From an uncultured Bacteroidota bacterium (GTDB taxonomy: Bacteria > Bacteroidota > Bacteroidia > Chitinophagales > Chitinophagaceae), in NCBI GenBank assembly GCA_903879995.1, contig CAIRNW010000387.1:1-10435 (forward strand): a stretch of 10,435 nucleotides of DNA, read 5' to 3'. The notes beneath the pieces are model-generated. The model was not told the origin of the DNA. It was given only the letters and a program-made list of their open reading frames with translations, and ran no database searches. This document shows positions 1 to 5,023 of this stretch, in pieces (positions within the stretch are counted from its first letter, which is position 1; each line of letters begins with the position of its first letter). The translations under genes were made by a program, and so were the position numbers.

Positions 1-270
1 AATCAGTTCAACGGCCGCCTTATTTTTATTCAAAGTATCTAAGGCAAGCAGCGCTCCCTCATAAAATTCCAATGCAGGGATTAAATATTTGGGGAATGAT
101 TTTGGAGGAAACTTGAAATTATTTTTTTTATCAAAAGCTGAGTCGAGTAGTAGAGGCAATAACAGCCCGATACGAGCTGGCGATTTTGGCAAATTATTTT
201 GTGCAGTCAGCAACTGTACAAATAAGAGGCTTATTAAAAGCAGCATCCAGCAAATGCGAAAACCTTTCAT
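1..270 (-). CDS. Partial secreted ligand-binding-like protein (5' end only)
   Basis: An open frame of 90 codons starts at an ATG (268-270) and runs off the left edge without a stop. The first ~24 residues are a signal peptide: K/R near the start, a Leu/Ile-rich core, then LLTAQ as a likely cleavage region. The mature part begins with a beta-strand-like RIGLLLPLLLD, followed by FPKYLIPALEFYEGALLALD. This opening resembles periplasmic type-1 binding-fold proteins (ABC-transporter substrate-binding/receptor ligand-binding family) that I recall from Chitinophagaceae, so a periplasmic or envelope binding role is inferred. It lies 15 bp after the guaA stop on the same strand with no terminator between, so co-transcription is likely. 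The LysM-associated relatives of this family cannot be excluded because the rest of the gene is missing. Confidence 0.6.
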   Translation of the reverse strand, partial: MKGFRICWMLLLISLLFVQLLTAQNNLPKSPARIGLLLPLLLDSAFDKKNNFKFPPKSFPKYLIPALEFYEGALLALDTLNKNKAAVELI

Positions 271-285
271 ATGATTAGCCGTTGA

Positions 286-1818
286 TTACTCCCACTCAAT
301 AGTTGCAGGTGGCTTACTGCTGATATCGTAAACAACCCTGTTGATTCCTTTTACATGATTGATGATCTCGTTGGATACATGTGCTAAAAAGTCGTAGGGT
401 AGATGAGCCCAGTCGGCAGTCATCCCATCCACGCTGGTTACCGCTCTGAGTGCTACGGTATATTCGTACGTGCGTTCATCCCCCATTACACCTACACTTT
501 TGACGGGAAGCAGGATTACACCCGCCTGCCAAACCGCATCGTACAATCCCTTATCTCTTAAGGCTTGAATAAAGACCTGGTCTGCTGCTTGTAGCAAGTG
601 CACACGTTCAGCCGTTACTTCACCTAAAATTCTTATAGCGAGCCCGGGACCTGGAAAAGGATGACGATGAATCATAGCGGGAGGGATTCCCAACTCTAAT
701 CCGATTTTTCTTACTTCATCTTTAAATAAAAGACGAAGTGGCTCCACTAATTCAAGATGTAGATGTTCGGGGAGTCCGCCTACATTATGGTGTGATTTGA
801 TGGTGACAGAGGGACCGTGAACAGAAACACTTTCGATTACATCGGGATAGATAGTGCCCTGTCCCAATAGTTCGATATTTTCTAGTTGAGCAGCTTCCTC
901 TTGAAATACATCAATAAAGAGCGATCCGATTGCTTTACGTTTTGCTTCAGGATCTGTTTGGCCAGCCAGATTTTTATAAAAGCGTTCGCTGGCATCAACT
1001 CCTTTGACTGGTAATCCAATTTCCTGATACGTTTTTAATACTGCATTGAACTCGTCCTTTCTCAATACTCCATTGTCAACGAATATTCCTGTTAACTGAT
1101 CGCCAATGGCACGATGTATTAGGGTAGCAGCAACAGTTGAATCCACACCACCACTCAGTGCCATGATCACACGACGTTTACCGATTTGTGAACGCAATGC
1201 ATTCACGGTGTCTGTAATAAAATGGGCAGGGGTCCAGTCTTGTTTGCAACCGCAGATTTCCAGTAAGAAATTTTTTAAAAATATTTTTCCTTGGGAAGAA
1301 TGATAAACTTCAGGATGAAATTGCACCCCATATAAAGGGAAGCCTTGTTCTTGTTTTTTAAAGGCGGCTACAGGGATACTATCGGTATCAGCGAGTAATT
1401 CATAACCAGCCGGTAGGTTTTTAATAGAATCGCTGTGACTCATCCACACTTGCGACTGTGGATCCATTCCTTTAAAAATGATATCTTCCTTTATTCGTCG
1501 TAACTGTGCCCGCCCATACTCGCGTTTGTTACTTTTGGCAACCAAGCCTCCAAAACATTTTGCAGTGAGTTGAGCCCCATAACAAATTCCCAATACGGGC
1601 ACCTGCGCATTTAGCGATGCAATATCTACTAAGGGGGCTTTCTCATCATTCACGGAAGCTGGTGAACCAGAAAGGATGATTCCTTTTAAGTGTGGCTCAA
1701 ACGCTACTTCATGATGGTAGGGGATTATTTCGCAATAAACATTGGCCTCGCGTACGGCCCGTGCAATCAACTGTGTGTACTGAGATCCAAAATCCAGGAT
1801 CAGAATCTTTTCGGTCAT
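286..1818 (-). CDS. guaA: GMP synthase (glutamine-hydrolysing)
   Basis: Converts XMP to GMP using ATP and glutamine-derived ammonia, the last step of de novo guanine nucleotide synthesis, in the cytoplasm. The 510 residues match the full family length. The N-terminal class I glutamine amidotransferase domain (about 1-190) shows [13 protein letters not shown] at 8-20, the nucleophile Cys79 in GICYGAQ, and His168/Glu170 in FHPE. The ATP pyrophosphatase domain follows, with the P-loop SGGVDS at 222-227. The C-terminal dimerisation domain carries HPFPGPGLA (386-394) and ends in the family signature KPPATIEWE. All catalytic residues are present. The ATG lies close behind the RRM gene's terminator, so guaA probably has its own promoter and almost no leader. 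The next gene begins 15 bp after its stop. Confidence 0.98.
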   Translation of the reverse strand: MTEKILILDFGSQYTQLIARAVREANVYCEIIPYHHEVAFEPHLKGIILSGSPASVNDEKAPLVDIASLNAQVPVLGICYGAQLTAKCFGGLVAKSNKREYGRAQLRRIKEDIIFKGMDPQSQVWMSHSDSIKNLPAGYELLADTDSIPVAAFKKQEQGFPLYGVQFHPEVYHSSQGKIFLKNFLLEICGCKQDWTPAHFITDTVNALRSQIGKRRVIMALSGGVDSTVAATLIHRAIGDQLTGIFVDNGVLRKDEFNAVLKTYQEIGLPVKGVDASERFYKNLAGQTDPEAKRKAIGSLFIDVFQEEAAQLENIELLGQGTIYPDVIESVSVHGPSVTIKSHHNVGGLPEHLHLELVEPLRLLFKDEVRKIGLELGIPPAMIHRHPFPGPGLAIRILGEVTAERVHLLQAADQVFIQALRDKGLYDAVWQAGVILLPVKSVGVMGDERTYEYTVALRAVTSVDGMTADWAHLPYDFLAHVSNEIINHVKGINRVVYDISSKPPATIEWE

Positions 1819-1825
1819 GTAGCAG

Positions 1826-1833
1826 CGAAGGTA
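1826..1833 (-). promoter_or_regulatory. Possible -7 box for guaA
   Basis: On the minus strand this reads TACCTTCG, one mismatch from the Bacteroidota -7 consensus TAnnTTTG. It lies 7 nt before the guaA ATG, so transcription would start at or beside the start codon. A promoter is expected here because the upstream gene ends in a strong terminator. No convincing -33 TTG is seen at the right distance, so this rests on one short motif. Confidence 0.35.
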
Positions 1834-1835
1834 GC

Positions 1836-1865
1836 AAAAAAAAGTCCGGTCGTTATGACCGGACT
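1836..1865 (-). terminator. Rho-independent terminator of the RRM gene
   Basis: On the minus strand there is a perfect 9-bp stem AGTCCGGTC/GACCGGACT (arms 1857-1865 and 1843-1851) with a 5-nt loop, followed by an 8-T run (1836-1843). It sits about 40 bp past the RRM stop codon. A weaker hairpin (5-bp stem GACGG/CCGTC, 1884-1898) lies between the stop and this terminator. Confidence 0.9.
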
Positions 1866-1904
1866 ATAGGAGTAAATTGAATCGACGGATCAACCGTCAA
1901 TGAT

Positions 1905-2270
1905 TTAGAAGTCTCCGTTGTTGAAGCTGTCGCGATTGTAGTCGCCACCGCCACGGTTTCCGCGATAGCCACCGCCACCGCCGCCGAAGCTGCGCTTCTT
2001 GAAGCCACCACCGCCACCACTGCCTTCAGGCTTAGGACGGCTTTCGTTCACAACCACATTACGGCCATCCACCGCTGTTCCGTTAAGAGCAGCGATAGCA
2101 GCTTGTGCTTGATCATCGTTTGGCATTTCCACAAAACCGAAGCCTTTGCTACGGCCGGTGAATTTGTCGGTGATGATTTTTGCTGTGGTTACTTCACCAT
2201 GGGCTGAAAAAAGATTGAGCAGATCCTGGTCTTTTAGGTTCCAGCTCAGATTTCCTACGTAAATGTTCAT
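1905..2270 (-). CDS. Small RRM RNA-binding protein with Gly-rich tail
   Basis: A 121-residue single-RRM protein. The RNP2 motif IYVGNL is at residues 3-8 and RNP1 KGFGFVEM at 42-49, giving a complete RRM of about 80 residues. The tail (83-121) is low complexity, rich in Gly with Arg, Phe, Tyr and Asn, including GGGGG and RGNRGGG runs, and ends NNGDF. This architecture matches the small Gly-rich RNA-binding proteins found in cyanobacteria and Bacteroidota, which bind single-stranded RNA and in some species are cold-induced. The tail is the type that promotes weak RNA or self-interaction. The targets are unknown. It forms a one-gene unit with its own terminator and a leader of roughly 100 nt if the proposed promoter is right, which would leave room for post-transcriptional control. 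The start is fixed by the RNP2 strand beginning at residue 3. Confidence 0.95.
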   Translation of the reverse strand: MNIYVGNLSWNLKDQDLLNLFSAHGEVTTAKIITDKFTGRSKGFGFVEMPNDDQAQAAIAALNGTAVDGRNVVVNESRPKPEGSGGGGGFKKRSFGGGGGGYRGNRGGGDYNRDSFNNGDF

Positions 2271-2382
2271 CTTGTTAGGTTTTAAAAAATAAAGAGTGTC
2301 AACAGTAAACAGTACCTAAAGAACATTCTACGTATTCGAATCGTTCCGGACTTGTGAAACTGAAAGAGCACCAATAACAGGG

Positions 2383-2390
2383 CAAAGTAA
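2383..2390 (-). promoter_or_regulatory. Possible -7 box for the RRM gene
   Basis: The minus strand reads TTACTTTG, one mismatch from TAnnTTTG, about 112 bp before the RRM ATG, in the gap after the rplI terminator. It would give a leader of about 105 nt. No clear -33 TTG is visible at 19-20 bp. Apart from this box, the 255-bp gap holds the rplI-operon terminator and no gene that I can see. Confidence 0.4.
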
Positions 2391-2476
2391 CGTTTTTTTT
2401 AGTTTGTATGGCTACTTTGTGCAGGTTAGGCGCAAAACTTCTTGCAATCCCTTGACAGGCACTCGCTTAGGAGAAT

Positions 2477-2502
2477 AAAAAAAGTCCTCCGAAGAGGACT
2501 TT
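2477..2502 (-). terminator. Rho-independent terminator of rpsF-rpsR-rplI
   Basis: On the minus strand the RNA is a 9-bp stem AAAGUCCUC/GAGGACUUU (arms 2494-2502 and 2481-2489) closed by a stable UUCG tetraloop, running into seven U (2477-2483). It begins 23 bp past the rplI stop codon. Confidence 0.93.
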
Positions 2503-2525
2503 ACAGTTGGTTTTGGATAAATAAC

Positions 2526-2972
2526 TTATTCAGCGACTACTTCAAAGCTAACTTCAGCTGACTTGCCGTTACCGAAATCGATAACAGCTTTATAGCTTCC
2601 CAGCTCTTTTACTTCCTCGGCAATAGAGATCTTTTTACGATCGATCTCATATCCTTTTTGCTCACGGATAGCACGGCTGATTTGAAGACTGGTAACGCTT
2701 CCAAAGATCTTGCCGCTGGTGCCTGATTTGGCTCCCAATCGGAGAGGACCTTCGTTGAGTTTAGCTATTACGCTGTTGATCTCAGCCAGCATTTGCGCTT
2801 CCTTCTTATGAAATTGTTTCAAGCGCTCTTCTAATTGCTTTTGGTTGCTGGGGCTGTTTTCTACAGCCATTTTGCGAGGGATCAAAAAGTTACGGGCATA
2901 CCCGTTCTTTACTTTAACCACCTCATTGGCGGCACCCAGATTATCTACATCCTTAATTAAAATGACTTCCAT
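2526..2972 (-). CDS. rplI: 50S ribosomal protein L9
   Basis: Binds 23S rRNA at the base of the L1 stalk region and helps maintain reading frame. From the chosen ATG the protein is 148 residues, the usual length. It shows the N-domain pattern MEVILIKDVDNLG, the signature GYARNFLIP at 24-32, a Lys/Glu-rich connecting helix around 45-75, and a C-domain starting near LRLGAK with KIFGSVTS. The frame is also open to a GTG at 2988-2990, which would add MNKRKK. The ATG at 2970-2972 is preferred because L9 proteins start directly at the first beta strand. It is the last gene of the rpsF-rpsR-rplI operon, 70 bp after rpsR, and is followed by a strong terminator. Confidence 0.97.
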   Translation of the reverse strand: MEVILIKDVDNLGAANEVVKVKNGYARNFLIPRKMAVENSPSNQKQLEERLKQFHKKEAQMLAEINSVIAKLNEGPLRLGAKSGTSGKIFGSVTSLQISRAIREQKGYEIDRKKISIAEEVKELGSYKAVIDFGNGKSAEVSFEVVAE

Positions 2973-2995
2973 TTTTTTTCTTTTGTTCACCTGCC

Positions 2996-3030
2996 CAGTG
3001 CTTTGGCACTGTCTTCCTCAATTTAGAGGA
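2996..3030 (-). other. Two tandem hairpins between rpsR and rplI
   Basis: The 70-bp spacer holds two inverted repeats: TCCTC/GAGGA (3015-3019 with 3026-3030, 6-nt loop) and CAGTGC/GCACTG (2996-3001 with 3006-3011, 4-nt loop). Neither is followed by a T run, so they are not terminators. They may protect the mRNA or tune rplI translation; that is inference. Confidence 0.5.
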
Positions 3031-3042
3031 GTTAGGGTGAGG

Positions 3043-3306
3043 TTATTTTAAAAGATCAGTTACGTAAGGGAGAAGCGCCATTTGACGGGCCTTCTTCACG
3101 GCATCAGAAACTTTGCGCTGAAATTTCAGGCTGTTTCCGGTAAGACGACGAGGCAATAACTTACCCTGCTCATTGAGGAATTTCTTCAGAAATTCTACAT
3201 CCTTATAATCAATGTAGCGGATACCATATTTCTTAAAACGGCAGAACTTCTTGACACGCTTGTCGGTCTTGATGGCCGTCAGGTATTTGATTTCATTCTT
3301 TGCCAT
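3043..3306 (-). CDS. rpsR: 30S ribosomal protein S18
   Basis: An 87-residue basic protein of the small-subunit platform, where it forms a heterodimer with S6 and contacts 16S rRNA. Recognisable family blocks are [16 protein letters not shown] (about 21-36) and the helix motif [17 protein letters not shown] (51-67), followed by [13 protein letters not shown]. The length is normal, with a short N-terminal extension ([11 protein letters not shown]) as seen in Bacteroidota. Only one Cys (Cys22) is present, so no zinc-ribbon variant is suggested. It begins 4 bp after the rpsF stop, so it is almost certainly translated from the same mRNA as its binding partner S6. Confidence 0.97.
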   Translation of the reverse strand: MAKNEIKYLTAIKTDKRVKKFCRFKKYGIRYIDYKDVEFLKKFLNEQGKLLPRRLTGNSLKFQRKVSDAVKKARQMALLPYVTDLLK

Positions 3307-3310
3307 GCGA

Positions 3311-3667
3311 TTAGGCCTCCACTGCTTTTTGATGATTAGATTTTACACCACTTCTCTTACGGGCATTGTACTCGACGGCGTATTTGTCGAGTTTTGTGCA
3401 CAAATGACGAAGAACAGTTTCATCGCGTAACAACTGAATTTTCAATTTTTCATTGAACTCAGCAGCTGCACTGTACTCAAGGACCCAATAAAGACCGGTA
3501 GTCTTTTTTTGAATGGGGTAAGCGAGGGATTTGAGACCCCATGCGTTTTCTGCGACAACGGCGCCACCTGCATCGGTGACCAGCTTAGCAATCTTTTTTT
3601 GCTGGGATTTGAACTCGTCGTCACTCAGAACGGGGGTGAAAATCACCATCAGTTCATAGTTGTTCAT
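3311..3667 (-). CDS. rpsF: 30S ribosomal protein S6
   Basis: Small-subunit protein that pairs with S18 on the 30S platform. The 118 residues begin [12 protein letters not shown], the typical first beta strand. [24 protein letters not shown] (about 43-66) is the characteristic central segment in which W/G, L.YPI.K and G.Y are conserved. The C-terminal tail ([16 protein letters not shown]) is basic and low in structure, as is common for S6. It is first in the operon, preceded by a structured leader and a good Bacteroidota-type promoter. The start is supported by alignment of the first strand with other S6 proteins and by the absence of a better upstream start. Confidence 0.97.
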   Translation of the reverse strand: MNNYELMVIFTPVLSDDEFKSQQKKIAKLVTDAGGAVVAENAWGLKSLAYPIQKKTTGLYWVLEYSAAAEFNEKLKIQLLRDETVLRHLCTKLDKYAVEYNARKRSGVKSNHQKAVEA

Positions 3668-3681
3668 GTACCATTTTTTGC

Positions 3682-3718
3682 TTTCGGCCTAAAGCCGAAA
3701 AAGGTTAACAATTCGGTT
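3682..3718 (-). promoter_or_regulatory. rpsF leader with a hairpin and an alternative pairing
   Basis: On the minus strand a 7-bp hairpin UUUCGGC/GCCGAAA (arms 3694-3700 and 3682-3688, loop 3689-3693) ends 15 nt before the rpsF ATG. A CCGAA upstream (3712-3716) can pair with the same UUCGG, giving a mutually exclusive weaker stem. rpsF leaders in many bacteria bind the S6:S18 heterodimer for feedback control through a CCG-containing element. That this leader does so is inference. Confidence 0.4.
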
Positions 3719-3779
3719 TATCCCATTGGACAATCCCACCAGGGTGAGAAAGAATCTGCGAATCCAGATTTGGGGGCGG

Positions 3780-3810
3780 CAAAGATAGGGGAAATTGGCT
3801 TGTGGCGCAA
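3780..3810 (-). promoter_or_regulatory. Promoter of rpsF-rpsR-rplI
   Basis: The minus strand carries TATCTTTG (3780-3787), a perfect match to the Bacteroidota -7 consensus TAnnTTTG, with TTG (3808-3810) exactly 20 bp upstream, as expected for the -33 element. The start of transcription would be near 3773, giving a leader of about 105 nt ahead of rpsF. This is the best promoter match in the window. Confidence 0.7.
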
Positions 3811-3841
3811 GCTTTCTTGAACTACTGTTTTTGTGGAAAAG

Positions 3842-4897
3842 CTACTTTTCTAACTCTTTGATTACCAATATATATGTTGGGAAATGATCGCTATACCCTC
3901 CTCGGTAACTGTTTCCGTCCCAGGTGCGCATGGGATAACCCTTGTAACGGCCATTATTTTCAACCAGAAATTCTTTGTTAAATACCTGTGGTAGATAAAG
4001 AAAAAATCCATCTTGATCTTTATTTAACCATGGTTTTGAAACAATAATCTGATCAAATAAACCCCAGGCATCCTGATAGGCCAACGTGCCAATTCCCTTT
4101 CTATATAATTCTAACCAAGGATTGAATAAGGCCCCCTCCAGATGTAGCTGGTCTTTATCTACCGCTCTTAATACTTTTTCTACGCTTTTGTTGATGGGGT
4201 CATCATTGAGATCTCCCATAACAACAATTTTTGCACCAGGCTCCTTTAGCAAGATGCTATCAATATGTTTTCGACATACTGCGGCTGCAGCAATTCTGCC
4301 CGGCTCACTTCTTTTTTCGCCACCACTTCGGCTTGGCCAGTGGTTCACATATACGTGTATTGTCTCACCATTTAGTTTTCCTTTAACCCAGAGAATGTCT
4401 CGCGTATAATAAGCGTCCTTGGAACCAGTAGGTAGTGGAACAAATAACTTATCACTGGTCAATACTGAAAAATAGTTTGGGTTGTAAAGCAATCCAACAT
4501 CCACACCACGGGCATCCTTTGAATCATAGTGGACATACCGGTAGTTTCTTTTTTGTATCTGCGGCTCATTTACAAGGTCCTTGAGTACGGTGTCGTTTTC
4601 AATTTCTGCAACTCCCAATAAAGCAGGTCCGTCTGGGGAGTATGCTGCGCCCATTTGCGCAATGACAGCGGCTAATTTGGCAAGTTTGTCTCTGTAGATG
4701 GTCGTATTGTAATTTCTTATACCGTTGGGTAAAAACTCTTCATCGTTAATCAGGGTGTTATCAATGGTATCAAAAAGATTCTCCAGGTTGTAGAATCCAA
4801 CGATAGCAGACTTGTATTGCTTTTTTTGAGCTATGCTTACCAGCCCCACAAAAAACAGGGGTAACAGAAGTAGGTATTTTTTCATAACGATTCCCAT
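3842..4897 (-). CDS. Secreted endonuclease/exonuclease/phosphatase (EEP) family protein
   Basis: A metal-dependent phosphodiesterase fold (DNase I/exonuclease III-like), expected to cleave nucleic acid or another phosphoester outside the cytoplasm. After a signal peptide (MKKYLLLLPLFFVGLVSIAQ, residues 5-24), the EEP motifs appear in order: FYNLENLFD (35-43), the metal-binding Glu in VAEIEN (96-101), DARGVDVGLLY (128-138), the catalytic His in VNHWPSRSGG (184-193), GDLNDDP (228-234) and the terminal SDHFP (336-340) with its Asp-His. All key residues are present and the length fits. Two in-frame ATGs exist, at 4895-4897 and 4883-4885. The second begins the canonical signal peptide and may be the true start. 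It is divergent from the TonB receptor/DUF5689 operon. The substrate cannot be read from sequence; a nuclease is the leading guess, a sugar- or lipid-phosphate phosphatase the alternative. Confidence 0.9.
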   Translation of the reverse strand: MGIVMKKYLLLLPLFFVGLVSIAQKKQYKSAIVGFYNLENLFDTIDNTLINDEEFLPNGIRNYNTTIYRDKLAKLAAVIAQMGAAYSPDGPALLGVAEIENDTVLKDLVNEPQIQKRNYRYVHYDSKDARGVDVGLLYNPNYFSVLTSDKLFVPLPTGSKDAYYTRDILWVKGKLNGETIHVYVNHWPSRSGGEKRSEPGRIAAAAVCRKHIDSILLKEPGAKIVVMGDLNDDPINKSVEKVLRAVDKDQLHLEGALFNPWLELYRKGIGTLAYQDAWGLFDQIIVSKPWLNKDQDGFFLYLPQVFNKEFLVENNGRYKGYPMRTWDGNSYRGGYSDHFPTYILVIKELEK

Positions 4898-4900
4898 CCG

Positions 4901-4938
4901 GGGGCTAAAACTACAACTTACTTCTTCTATTTAGCCCC
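4901..4938. repeat. 9-bp inverted repeat in the divergent promoter region
   Basis: Perfect arms GGGGCTAAA (4901-4909) and TTTAGCCCC (4930-4938) separated by 20 bp, just upstream of the EEP gene. Arm centres are 29 bp apart, close to three helical turns. The left arm overlaps a weak -7-like TAGTTTTA (minus strand, 4906-4913). It could be an operator or an mRNA-leader hairpin; neither is shown. Confidence 0.6.
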
Positions 4939-4959
4939 ACATTTGTTGGTTAAAATGTG
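4938..4959. repeat. 7-bp inverted repeat, operator-like
   Basis: CACATTT (4938-4944) and AAATGTG (4953-4959) form a perfect dyad with an 8-bp spacer, directly abutting the GGGGCTAAA repeat and lying about 65 bp before the TonB receptor ATG. The size and spacing fit a dimeric regulator site. Functional assignment is inference. Confidence 0.45.
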
Positions 4960-4993
4960 TTTAACTTTTAATAATCATTTTACAACTAGCCAA

Positions 4994-5001
4994 TAACTTC
5001 G
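4994..5001 (+). promoter_or_regulatory. Possible -7 box for the TonB receptor operon
   Basis: TAACTTCG, one mismatch from TAnnTTTG, lies 22 bp before the receptor ATG and would give a leader of about 15 nt. A second candidate, TAACTTTT (4962-4969), has a TTTG at 4942-4945 but with only 16 bp between. Neither has an ideal -33 partner. Confidence 0.3.
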
Positions 5002-5023
5002 CTCCACCCTTAAACTACTCTGC

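Noticed and set aside
89..274. Plus-strand 61-codon open frame at the left edge
   Set aside because: It is antisense to the signal-peptide gene on the minus strand, which has a coherent secretion signal and homologous-looking mature start. The plus frame has no recognisable content.
1106..1880. Plus-strand short frames over guaA
   Set aside because: They are antisense shadows of the conserved GMP synthase sequence, with no domain or start signal.
1920..2030. GC-rich repetitive stretch as a DNA repeat or CRISPR-like array
   Set aside because: It encodes the Gly-rich tail of the RRM protein; the repetition comes from Gly codons and has no regular unit or spacers.
2452..2480. TTGACA-N17-ATAAAA on the plus strand, like a sigma-70 promoter
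   Set aside because: No plus-strand gene follows, Bacteroidota primary promoters use -33/-7 boxes of a different type, and the AT part is the T run of the rplI terminator.
3836..3850. GAAAAG/CTTTTC hairpin at the end of the EEP gene as a terminator
   Set aside because: It overlaps the stop codon, is AT-rich with a 3-nt loop, and has no T run on the minus strand. No clear terminator for the EEP gene is seen.
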